Origin: Bacillota bacterium
GTDB lineage: Bacteria; Bacillota; Clostridia; Acetivibrionales; Acetivibrionaceae
Direction of reading: 5' to 3'
NCBI GenBank assembly: GCA_023398495.1
Contig: JAEWSG010000088.1
Coordinates: 1-64,000 of the forward strand
DNA: 64,000 nt
Shown here piece after piece: positions 1-7,909 of the stretch; within the stretch, counting starts at the first letter, position 1, and every line of letters starts with the position of its first letter. The translations under genes were made by a program, and so were the position numbers. The notes beneath the pieces are model-generated. The model worked only from the letters and a program-made list of their open reading frames with translations. It had not been told where the DNA came from and ran no database searches.

Positions 1-151
1 ATCGTTTTGTGTAAAGTTCATCTTTTTGTACCCCCTTTTTTTTATACATACAGTCTAAGGGGTACAGCCGCTTTTTTCAAATGAATTACATGGAAATCAA
101 TTCTTCAATAAATTAAAATACGCCCTAAGATAATTGACCCTTGAAAATGAA

Positions 152-179
152 TTGTAATTTTTGTGAATTGTGATATAAT
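152..179 (+). promoter_or_regulatory. Candidate agrC promoter
   Basis: A consensus -10 hexamer TATAAT at 174-179 is preceded by TG one base upstream (extended -10). A weak -35 (TTGTAA, 152-157) sits 16 bases before it. It faces the agrC gene. Seen in sequence; activity is inferred. Confidence 0.5.
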
Positions 180-243
180 GTTTTTTGTCAGCAAATGTAG
201 AATTTTGTTGTGTAAAATTTTGTAATTATTGGGAGGTTGCACT

Positions 244-1563
244 TTGTTAGGGCTTAAATTTATAGCACTATTTATGACAGGAATTGCACAGGAATTTTTC
301 ATTGGGATTTTCATTTTTTTAATATTTAACTTAAAAATCAACTGGAGAAAAGTATTTCCATATGCAATAATAATGGGATTAATCATTAGTATTTCGAATG
401 TTTTCATCCCTCAGAATAATAAAAATGCATCTTTCGTTTATATGATTGCATTTGTTGTCTCGGCAATTCTTTTGTTTAAGTTCTTATTCAAGTTCAGTTT
501 CTTAAAAAGTCTGTCAGCAATGTGTATATCCTACTTTTATAGATCCGTAGTTTTTCTTATCAGTCTTCCTATCTTCAAGTTATTTTTCAGGGAAGACTTT
601 AGTATAACAAATGCTTCTTTGCATGAACATATTATTTCTCAGATAATTTCATTAACAGTTATACTACTCATAACAACGACATTATCTTTATTTAAAATTA
701 AAATTCATATTCCGGAAGACTTGGGCAAAAAAAGGGCATTAACTGTAGTTGTAAATTTAGCATTATCTGTGCTTCTTCTATTCCCGAATTTTATTTATCT
801 TCAAGAAGTTATGAATACTAGATCAACTCCTTTGCTTATATACAATTCAGTTTCACTTATATTGGTTGTTGTTCTTAATGTTTTTAATTTTCTAAGATTG
901 GGAGAAATGGAATTTCTGAAGCAAAATGCAGTTTTTCAGGAATTATATATTAAAACACTCAATGAAATGATAGACAGCCTGAGAGGATTTAAGCACGATC
1001 ACAATAATATGTTGCAAGTAATTAACGGATATATTTCAGCCCAAGACATGGATGGACTGAAAAAATTTCATAGCCAGATGATGTCAGAGTCAAGAAAATT
1101 AAATAATATTATTCCTCTGAATTCATATATAAAGCACAACCCTCCTTTATATGGATTGTTGTTATCAAAGATATCTTATTCTGAAATAAAAAATATAAAT
1201 CTTACTATTAGTGTAATGTGTAAAGTAGAAATAAAAAACATAAAAATATATGATTTGTGCAAGATACTTGGAGTTTTATTAGATAATGCTATAGAAGCAG
1301 CATATGAAAGTGAAAAGAAATATGTTGAACTGGCCATAAGAGAAAATACCAATAAGAGCTGTCTTTTTATCGAAATAAACAACTCCTGTTCAGGAACTGT
1401 CGATTTAGAAACCATATTTAAGGATGGATATACTACAAAAAAAGATCATACAGGATTTGGCCTATGGGAGATAAGAAAAATAATAAATAAGTACAAAAAT
1501 TGCAAACTTTATACACACTCTAGAGAAAATTTATTCTCACAGAGAATTGAAATCACATATTAG
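244..1563 (+). CDS. agrC: AgrC-like peptide-sensing histidine kinase
   Basis: Membrane sensor kinase of the HPK10/AgrC family, expected to bind an extracellular cyclic peptide and phosphorylate an AgrA-type regulator. The N-terminal half (about residues 1-215) is a run of hydrophobic membrane segments. A dimerisation/phosphoacceptor helix carries FKHDHNNML with the likely phosphorylated H251. The HATPase_c domain has the N-box around D347/N348 and a GFGL G-box near residue 405. I chose a TTG start at 244 because GGGAGG (231-236) lies 7 bases upstream; the next upstream TTG (229) overlaps that site. It is convergent with agrB/agrD, unlike the usual co-directional agrBDCA order, and no agrA lies in the window. 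Confidence 0.85.
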   Translation: MLGLKFIALFMTGIAQEFFIGIFIFLIFNLKINWRKVFPYAIIMGLIISISNVFIPQNNKNASFVYMIAFVVSAILLFKFLFKFSFLKSLSAMCISYFYRSVVFLISLPIFKLFFREDFSITNASLHEHIISQIISLTVILLITTTLSLFKIKIHIPEDLGKKRALTVVVNLALSVLLLFPNFIYLQEVMNTRSTPLLIYNSVSLILVVVLNVFNFLRLGEMEFLKQNAVFQELYIKTLNEMIDSLRGFKHDHNNMLQVINGYISAQDMDGLKKFHSQMMSESRKLNNIIPLNSYIKHNPPLYGLLLSKISYSEIKNINLTISVMCKVEIKNIKIYDLCKILGVLLDNAIEAAYESEKKYVELAIRENTNKSCLFIEINNSCSGTVDLETIFKDGYTTKKDHTGFGLWEIRKIINKYKNCKLYTHSRENLFSQRIEITY

Positions 1564-1679
1564 GTTATATTCCTTCCGGAATCAATTTATAATTAAAGGG
1601 GCTGCAACATAACGCGTCTATCATCACTTACAGTTAATATGTGAAAAATTATACCGCAGCGGAAGCTATAATCAAAGCA

Positions 1680-1717
1680 GTAAGTTCCGCTGCGATAAAC
1701 AGATGAACTATATCTTC
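1680..1717 (+). repeat. 38-bp direct repeat, copy 1 (left of agrD)
   Basis: This stretch recurs at 1956-1993 with three mismatches; both share GCTGCGATAAACAGATGAAC. Only the agrD gene and its flanks lie between them. In this copy TTCCGCTGCG (1685-1694) also pairs perfectly with CGCAGCGGAA (1655-1664), giving a 10-bp hairpin downstream of agrC. Confidence 0.8.
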
Positions 1718-1724
1718 TCAGAAT

Positions 1725-1749
1725 ATAACAATAGGATGTTATTTTTTTG
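1725..1749 (+). terminator. Terminator after agrC
   Basis: A short stem ATAACA/TGTTAT with a 6-base loop is followed by a run of seven T on the + strand. It lies about 160 bases after the agrC stop codon and before the convergent agrD gene. The short stem makes the strength uncertain. Confidence 0.5.
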
Positions 1750-1766
1750 TTATTGCTAAGTCCTCT

Positions 1767-1910
1767 TTAATCCGACTTTATTAAGGATTCCGGCATCTTT
1801 GGCTGATAGCAAAAAAACGGAAAACATGCACTAGCCGACATTGCTGCAAGCAACATTGATAAAACCGCGATAGTAGTAAAAATGCACTGTCTGATTTTAC
1901 CTTTAAACAT
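1767..1910 (-). CDS. agrD: AgrD-like autoinducer peptide precursor (47 aa)
   Basis: Short gene preceded by AAAGGAGG. The product has a charged start (MFKGKIRQC), an amphipathic/hydrophobic leader to about residue 27, a core with Cys29 and Cys34 (SACFPFFC), then YQPKMPESLIKSD. The C-terminus matches the AgrD pattern of a P-rich acidic tail following a Cys-containing core (compare the clostridial core SACLWFT followed by HQPEEPKSL). By that alignment the thiolactone ring would be Cys29-Phe-Pro-Phe-Phe-Cys34; the ring boundaries are inference. It lies downstream of agrB on the same strand, the normal agrB-agrD order, though separated by about 290 bases that contain repeats. Confidence 0.87.
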   Translation of the reverse strand: MFKGKIRQCIFTTIAVLSMLLAAMSASACFPFFCYQPKMPESLIKSD

Positions 1911-1955
1911 ACCTATCCTCCTTTCATTATTATAACGGAAGTTTCAATCTAAGTC

Positions 1956-1993
1956 GTAAGCTCTGCTGCGATAAACAGATGAACTATACCTTC
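1956..1993 (+). repeat. 38-bp direct repeat, copy 2 (upstream of agrD)
   Basis: Second copy of the 1680-1717 repeat, 35 of 38 bases identical. It sits about 45 bases upstream of the agrD start codon on the opposite side from copy 1. It could be a regulator-binding site or the footprint of an insertion or duplication that brought in agrD. Confidence 0.8.
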
Positions 1994-2100
1994 AGTAACT
2001 ATAGATAACGTTCACTAAAGTTAATCTAAGTAGCACCCAAACGTATCTAACTTAGATAAAAAACGTCCTTTAATTTTAGTTTTGGAGTTTTTCATCTAAA

Positions 2101-2206
2101 GTGCCTCACAACAGAATAAACTTCTAGAGCATGCGGGGCTTAGAACAGACGAATTGCATTTTTAACATTATGAAAACCATAAATTAGTAGTGTTAAAAAA
2201 CACTAG
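2101..2206 (+). repeat. 105-bp interspersed element, copy A
   Basis: One of three near-full copies (others 2853-2961 and, inverted, 42918-43025) plus a deleted copy (11674-11709). The right part holds a hairpin with arms TTTTTAACATTA and AGTGTTAAAAAA. The element ends in CACTAG, and the complement of that end supplies the TAG stop codon (2203-2205) of agrB. It lies in the agrB-agrD intercistronic region. Confidence 0.75.
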
Positions 2207-2793
2207 CTGCCACGCTTGCAACGTGCAAGTTTGTAACCCATTGGAGAAAGAAGAAATGTCACAGGTATTGTTGAGAGTAAAATGACATTAAAAATGGTTT
2301 TATCAAAATGCCATAAAATACATGCTGTTGCATATATTAAAATAGTCAAAATCAAAGAAATAGCTTTCAAACGAAATTTTACCTTTTTTCTTAATAAAGG
2401 TTTTTCTGCTGTATCTCCAGGTGCATAAACATAAGCAATATAAACGTTTAAAATGAAAACTGGTACAGAATAGCAGAGACTATCCATCCATATATATTTA
2501 GATATGAATATAATGCCAAAAATAGTTACAATGTATGTTAAAAAACATTTTGTACGCGAACCTGCATGAGCTCCACCTTCAAATAGCCTAAGTACTCCAT
2601 AAACAGTGAAAGCAACCAAAAAATACTTAAATACCCCTAAAACCAATGCAACTAAAAAAATAGTAATTGAAACCATAATTTCATAAACCGCTAATTTTAT
2701 TCCATAATTAATGATATCTTCTTTTTCCGGCGTTATTCCCTCAACATTTTCTTTAATTAAATCGGTTAATTTTTTACTTAATGCATCTATCAT
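2203..2793 (-). CDS. agrB: AgrB-like peptide-processing membrane endopeptidase
   Basis: Integral membrane cysteine protease that cleaves the AgrD tail and helps form the thiolactone. At 196 aa it has the usual family length. The catalytic pair is visible in GGAHAGSRTKC as His76 and Cys83, followed by about four further hydrophobic segments. The ATG start is preceded by GAGGTAAAGAA. The agrD gene follows on the same strand. The gene is bracketed by two direct copies of a 105-bp repeat, and its stop codon lies inside copy A. The partner kinase AgrC is on the other strand. Family assignment is firm; peptide specificity is unknown. Confidence 0.92.
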   Translation of the reverse strand: MIDALSKKLTDLIKENVEGITPEKEDIINYGIKLAVYEIMVSITIFLVALVLGVFKYFLVAFTVYGVLRLFEGGAHAGSRTKCFLTYIVTIFGIIFISKYIWMDSLCYSVPVFILNVYIAYVYAPGDTAEKPLLRKKVKFRLKAISLILTILIYATACILWHFDKTIFNVILLSTIPVTFLLSPMGYKLARCKRGS

Positions 2794-3178
2794 TTCTTTA
2801 CCTCACTACTACTAAAAACTATTAAACTATAATTTTCAATGAAGTTGCCTATTTAGTGCAGCGTGGAGTAATTAATTTCTAAAGTGTGCGAGTCACAAAC
2901 AGATGACGTGTATTTTTAACATTATGAAAAACTAGAAATTTGTAATGTTAAAAAGCACTAGGTTGGAAAACTTTGAAGTGATGTAAAGTTAATAATCTAT
3001 CTCTCTATATATATTATATCATATATAAATAAATATTTCATCACATTTAATAATAATTTTTAGTTTTATTTACATTTTATTGTATTATTGAATAACATAT
3101 CTACCTCAAAGTATATACATCTAAATGTATACAAAAACATCTACCTTGAACGAATTACTGTTCCGAGGTGACGATTCT
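2794..3178. other. Intergenic region between agrB and the cellulase gene
   Basis: No gene seen. It holds repeat copy B (2853-2961) and a very AT-rich stretch (about 3000-3110) that should carry the divergent promoters of agrB and the cellulase gene. I could not single out a convincing -35/-10 pair or a catabolite-response element. Confidence 0.6.
2853..2961 (+). repeat. 105-bp interspersed element, copy B
   Basis: Same orientation as copy A, with the core hairpin arms TTTTTAACATTA and TAATGTTAAAAA (perfect 12-bp pairing) and the terminal GCACTAG. It lies 60 bases upstream of the agrB start, so A and B bracket agrB as direct repeats. Confidence 0.75.
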
Positions 3179-6100
3179 ATGAAAATATTTCAGATACTAA
3201 AGAGAAGAAAAAAAACAGCCGCTTTTATAGTAATAGTTATGGTTGTAGCATGCTCCATTCTGTTAACACAGAATAAACGTACAAAAGATATCCTTAGCAA
3301 TCCTGATGACAAGGTCCCTTCATCATCCACCAGATCATCAAGTGCAACATTGTATTCAGACAGATTTCTGGAATTGTTTAATGACATTCAAAAAAAAGGC
3401 TACCTTAGCGAAGAAGGAATACCCTATCATACCATTGAAACATTGTTAGTGGAGGCTCCAGACTATGGACATCTGACAACAAGTGAAGCTTTTAGCTATA
3501 TGACCTGGTTGGGTGCAACCTACGGAAAGTTAACTGGAGACTGGTCTTATTACAAAAACGCCTGGGATATTACAGAAAAATATATAATCCCTGATGCCCA
3601 AAGCGACCAACCTGGTGTGGATACATATCCCCCTTCCAAACCTGCACAATACGCTCCTGAAGCAGATACCCCCAGCGGATACCCTACTTCAGGAAGTGAA
3701 AATTTTCCAACAGGCACAGACCCTATTGCAGATAACCTGGCCTCAGTGTATGGAACTAAGTCCATATATCAAATGCACTGGCTTCTTGATGTAGACAATT
3801 TTTACAAATACGGAAACCACGGCGATGGCACAAGCAGATGCTCATACATTAATACTTATCAGCGTGGTGCCGAAGAATCTGTATGGGAGACAGTCCCTCA
3901 CCCTTCATGGGAAGATTTCAAATGGGGCGAAGGCGATAATGGAGGATTTTTAGGTCTCTTCGGAAGCTTTGGTCAGCCATCCAAGCAATGGCGTTATACA
4001 TCTGCGTCAGACGCTGATGCACGACAGGTTCAAGCCTCTTATTGGGCTTATTTGTGGGCAAAAGAACAGGGTATAGACAGTGATCTCACCGACTATTCAG
4101 ATAAAGCTGCCAAAATGGGAGATTATTTAAGGTATACCTTCTTTGATAAATACTTCAGACCCATTGGAGTTCAGGATAAAACAACGGCAGGAACAGGCTA
4201 TGACAGTTGCCACTACCTCTTGTCATGGTATGCCTCCTGGGGTGGTGATATTACCGGTGCATGGAGCTGGCGAATTGGAAGTTCTCACTGTCACCAGGGC
4301 TATCAAAACCCGGTTGCAGCTTACGCTTTATCACAAGAAACTGCACTAAAGCCTAAGTCACAAGGTTCTCAGGAAGACTGGAAAAAAAGTCTGGTTCGTC
4401 AGATTGAGCTGTATCAATACCTTCAAAGTGCTGAAGGTGCAATTGCAGGTGGTGTAACAAACAGCTGGGAAGGCAAATATTCAAAATACCCGGAAAATAA
4501 AAGCACGTTCTACGATATGGCTTTTGATTATCAGCCTGTCTATCATGATCCCGCAAGCAACAATTGGTTTGGGTTTCAAGCATGGTCAATGGAAAGGGTA
4601 ATGGAATACTATTACCTTTCAGGTGATGAAAACATAAAATCTGTATGTGACAAGTGGGCCAAATGGGCTTTATCGAATACAAAATTAAAAACCGACGGTA
4701 CATATGAAATACCTTCAACACTTGAATGGTCTGGGGAACCTGACACTTGGACCGGCAAACCAACCGGTAACTTAAATCTTCACTGTAAGGTTAAGGATTA
4801 CACTAATGACGTTGGTGTTGCAGCTGCCTATGCAAAAGCACTGATATATTACGCGGCTGCAACCGAAAAGCATTCAGGTGCAATGGATGCAGCAGCAAGA
4901 GATACAGCCAAAGGAATTTTAGACGGCATGTGGAAGAATTACAGAGATGATAAGGGTGTTGCTGTAGCCGAAGAACGAAAAGATTATTCACGCTTTTTTG
5001 ATGAAGTCTATATACCCGAAGGATTTATCGGCACAAATGGACAGGGTGCAGAAATCAGAAACGGTATAACCTTTATAGATATGCGCCCTGATTTTAAAAA
5101 AGACCCTGATTTTAAAAAAGTAGAAGACGCAATAAAAAACGGAAAGAACCCGGTTATGACCTATCACCGATATTGGGCCCAGGCTGATATAGCAATGGCA
5201 AATGCAATGTACCATATTTACATAGAGAAGAAAGATGGCCTGGTTACTGAACAAGCTCAGCAAACAGACAATACTGTCGATGAAGGCGATACTTCCGAAG
5301 CTTCTTCCGGCAATATAGAAAACACTGGAAAGTACAAATACAAATATAAGAACAATATCCCTCCCCAACCACCAGCTACAGGATCATTTAACTATGGAGA
5401 AGCACTCCAGAAAGCCATTTTCTTTTATGAATGCCAACGATCCGGTAAACTCAGTTCAACAGAACTACGCCTTAACTGGCGAGGAGATTCCGGGCTTAAT
5501 GACGGAAAGGATGCAGGTATAGACCTCACTGGTGGATGGTATGATGCAGGTGACCATGTTAAATTCAATCTACCAATGGCATATTCAGCTACTATGCTGA
5601 GCTGGTCAGTGTATGAATATAAAGATGCTTTCAAAAAAAGCGGACAGCTTGACCCCATTCTTGAGAACATTAAGTGGGCAACTGACTACTTCATTAAATG
5701 CCATCCTGAACCAGATGTTTACTATTACCAAGTGGGTGATGGAGATGCTGACCATGCATGGTGGGGGCCTGCTGAGGCCATGCCTATGGATAGGCCATCA
5801 TATAAACTGGATAAAGCGTCTCCCGGATCGGCTGTTTCTGCTGAAACAGCAGCAGCATTAGCTTCTGCATCGATTATCTTTAAGGACATCGATGCTGCTT
5901 ATTCCAAAGAATGCCTTAAGCATGCAAAAGAACTCTTCAACTTTGCCGACAGTACAAAAAGCGACGCAGGTTACACAGCTGCCAACAGCTTCTACAAATC
6001 GTGGAGCGGGTTTTATGACGAACTTTCCTGGGCGGGTTCCTGGCTTTATCTTGCAACAAATGATCAAACTTACCTGAAAAAAGCCGAGGAATATGTTTCT

Positions 6101-7825
6101 AAATGGGGAACCGAACCTCAAACTACAACAACTAAATACAAATGGGGGCACTGCTGGGATGATGTTCACTATGGAGCCTCCCTTTTACTTGCTAAAATTT
6201 CAGATAACAACAGTAAACACAAGGAAAATATAGAAAGACACCTTGACTGGTGGACAACCGGTTTAGGCGGTGACCGTATAAAATATACTCCAAAAGGTCT
6301 TGCCTGGCTTGATCAATGGGGTGCACTCAGATATGCAACTACTACAGGATTTCTTGCATGTGTATATTCAGACTGGTCAGGTGCGGATAAGACAAAAGCA
6401 AAAGATTATATGAAATTTGCTGAAAACCAAGCCAATTATGCTTTAGGAAGCACAGGCCAAAGTTTTGTTGTAGGTTTTGGCAAAAATCCTCCACAAAATC
6501 CACATCACAGAACCTCTCACGGCTCATGGGCCAATAGCCAGACAATACCAGATAAACATATGCATACTTTGTACGGTGCACTGGTCGGAGGTCCTGACAA
6601 CTCAGATGGTTACAAGGATGAAATAAGTGACTATGTATCAAATGAGGTGGCTTGTGATTACAACGCAGGATTTGTCGGTTTACTGGCAAAAATGTATCAG
6701 ACTTATGGTGGCAACCCTTCTGAAACCTTTAACGCAATAGAAGATAAAACTGCGGATGAAATTTATGTAGAAGCTGGTATTAACGCATATGGAAGTAATT
6801 TTATAGAGATTAAGGCAGTTATAAATAATAAATCCGCATGGCCTGCTATGTTGTGTGAGGACTTGTCTTTCAATTACTATGTTGATTTGAGCGAAGTTAT
6901 AAGTTCGGGTCATTTCGCCTCTGATATCAAGGTTAGTTCCAGTTTTAATCAAGGCTCGAAAATCTCAGAACTAAAGCCTTTTAAAGGAAATCTCTATTAT
7001 GTAACCGTGGACTTTAGCGGAACGAAGATCTTCCCAGGAGGACAATCGGACTATAAAAAAGAAGTGCAGTTCAGAATTTCCGCCCCTGATGGAACTTCAT
7101 ACTTTGATCCTAAAAATGACTATTCTTTTGAGGAGCTTGGATCAAATTCAATAGTAAGAACCAAAAACATACCAGTCTATAATAAAGGTATACTTATATT
7201 TGGTAAGGAACCGGACAGAGATAAAATCAGTTCTGAAACCACACAGATTAATAACAGTACTGCATTGGCAGCACCAAGCCCTTCAATTACAAATAGCACA
7301 AGCCTGAATAACAATGAGAATGGTAATAACAATACAAACAACAGTATAAACAACAATACTTCATCCGGCAGTGGCAAGCTTGCAGTTCAATGCTCAAACG
7401 GAAATTCAACAGACTCTACAAACGGAATAGCACCAAAAATCAGGCTTATTAACAACAGCAGTTCAAGTATAAATCTGTCAACGGTTAAACTAAGGTATTA
7501 CTACACCATAGACGGAGATAAACCTCAAACCTTCTGGTGTGATTGGAGTTCTGCCGGAAATTCAAATGTAACCGGCACCTTTAACAAACTCCCCTCTCCA
7601 AAAAACGGAGCTGATTACTACCTTGAGTTAAGTTTTACAAGCGGAGCGGGATCTTTAGAACCTGGTAAAAGCCTAGATGTACAGGGGAGATTCTCCAAAA
7701 ATGACTGGAGTAACTATAATCAGTCTGATGACTACTCCTTCAGTGCATCAGCCTCGGATTATGCAGAAAACAACAAGATTCCTGTATATGTATCCGGCAA
7801 GCTTGTGAATGGAACTGAACCTTAG
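3179..7825 (+). CDS. Bimodular cellulase GH48-GH9-CBM3c-CBM3
   Basis: A 1548-aa extracellular cellulase. Order: N-terminal basic stretch and hydrophobic segment (about 14-32, either signal/anchor or, with VVAC, a possible lipobox); GH48 exocellulase domain (about 40-700) with the conserved VEAPDYGH (Glu92); Glu/Thr-rich linker; GH9 endoglucanase (about 736-1180) with YDAGDHV (Asp789, Asp792), HHRTSHG and SNEVACDYNAGF (Glu1156); CBM3c (about 1194-1345) of the type fused to processive GH9 enzymes; Asn/Ser-rich linker; C-terminal CBM3 (about 1399-1548). No dockerin, so it is probably a free or anchored enzyme. Start at 3179 is supported by GAGGTGA 6 bases upstream; an in-frame ATG at 3125 lacks such a site. 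Caldicellulosiruptor CelA also joins GH9 and GH48, but in the opposite order. Confidence 0.95.
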   Translation: MKIFQILKRRKKTAAFIVIVMVVACSILLTQNKRTKDILSNPDDKVPSSSTRSSSATLYSDRFLELFNDIQKKGYLSEEGIPYHTIETLLVEAPDYGHLTTSEAFSYMTWLGATYGKLTGDWSYYKNAWDITEKYIIPDAQSDQPGVDTYPPSKPAQYAPEADTPSGYPTSGSENFPTGTDPIADNLASVYGTKSIYQMHWLLDVDNFYKYGNHGDGTSRCSYINTYQRGAEESVWETVPHPSWEDFKWGEGDNGGFLGLFGSFGQPSKQWRYTSASDADARQVQASYWAYLWAKEQGIDSDLTDYSDKAAKMGDYLRYTFFDKYFRPIGVQDKTTAGTGYDSCHYLLSWYASWGGDITGAWSWRIGSSHCHQGYQNPVAAYALSQETALKPKSQGSQEDWKKSLVRQIELYQYLQSAEGAIAGGVTNSWEGKYSKYPENKSTFYDMAFDYQPVYHDPASNNWFGFQAWSMERVMEYYYLSGDENIKSVCDKWAKWALSNTKLKTDGTYEIPSTLEWSGEPDTWTGKPTGNLNLHCKVKDYTNDVGVAAAYAKALIYYAAATEKHSGAMDAAARDTAKGILDGMWKNYRDDKGVAVAEERKDYSRFFDEVYIPEGFIGTNGQGAEIRNGITFIDMRPDFKKDPDFKKVEDAIKNGKNPVMTYHRYWAQADIAMANAMYHIYIEKKDGLVTEQAQQTDNTVDEGDTSEASSGNIENTGKYKYKYKNNIPPQPPATGSFNYGEALQKAIFFYECQRSGKLSSTELRLNWRGDSGLNDGKDAGIDLTGGWYDAGDHVKFNLPMAYSATMLSWSVYEYKDAFKKSGQLDPILENIKWATDYFIKCHPEPDVYYYQVGDGDADHAWWGPAEAMPMDRPSYKLDKASPGSAVSAETAAALASASIIFKDIDAAYSKECLKHAKELFNFADSTKSDAGYTAANSFYKSWSGFYDELSWAGSWLYLATNDQTYLKKAEEYVSKWGTEPQTTTTKYKWGHCWDDVHYGASLLLAKISDNNSKHKENIERHLDWWTTGLGGDRIKYTPKGLAWLDQWGALRYATTTGFLACVYSDWSGADKTKAKDYMKFAENQANYALGSTGQSFVVGFGKNPPQNPHHRTSHGSWANSQTIPDKHMHTLYGALVGGPDNSDGYKDEISDYVSNEVACDYNAGFVGLLAKMYQTYGGNPSETFNAIEDKTADEIYVEAGINAYGSNFIEIKAVINNKSAWPAMLCEDLSFNYYVDLSEVISSGHFASDIKVSSSFNQGSKISELKPFKGNLYYVTVDFSGTKIFPGGQSDYKKEVQFRISAPDGTSYFDPKNDYSFEELGSNSIVRTKNIPVYNKGILIFGKEPDRDKISSETTQINNSTALAAPSPSITNSTSLNNNENGNNNTNNSINNNTSSGSGKLAVQCSNGNSTDSTNGIAPKIRLINNSSSSINLSTVKLRYYYTIDGDKPQTFWCDWSSAGNSNVTGTFNKLPSPKNGADYYLELSFTSGAGSLEPGKSLDVQGRFSKNDWSNYNQSDDYSFSASASDYAENNKIPVYVSGKLVNGTEP

Positions 7826-7849
7826 AATAGCGGTATCATATAACAAAAA

Positions 7850-7884
7850 ACAGGAGGTGACCTTTAAAATCATCTCCTGTTTTT
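7850..7884. terminator. Bidirectional terminator between cellulase and PMT genes
   Basis: Arms ACAGGAGGTGA (7850-7860) and TCATCTCCTGT (7870-7880) pair with one G-T, flanked by A6 on the left and TTTTT on the right. It serves the cellulase gene on + and the convergent PMT gene on -. Confidence 0.9.
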
Positions 7885-7909
7885 GTATGTCGATATCACT
7901 ACCTATACA

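Noticed and set aside
3125..3178. Upstream ATG as start of the cellulase
   Set aside because: No ribosome-binding site there, and it would place polar residues before the signal sequence; ATG 3179 has GAGGTGA.
4353..6952. Several open frames of 60-136 codons on the - strand of the cellulase gene
   Set aside because: Shadows of a strongly coding gene; no start signals and unlikely composition.
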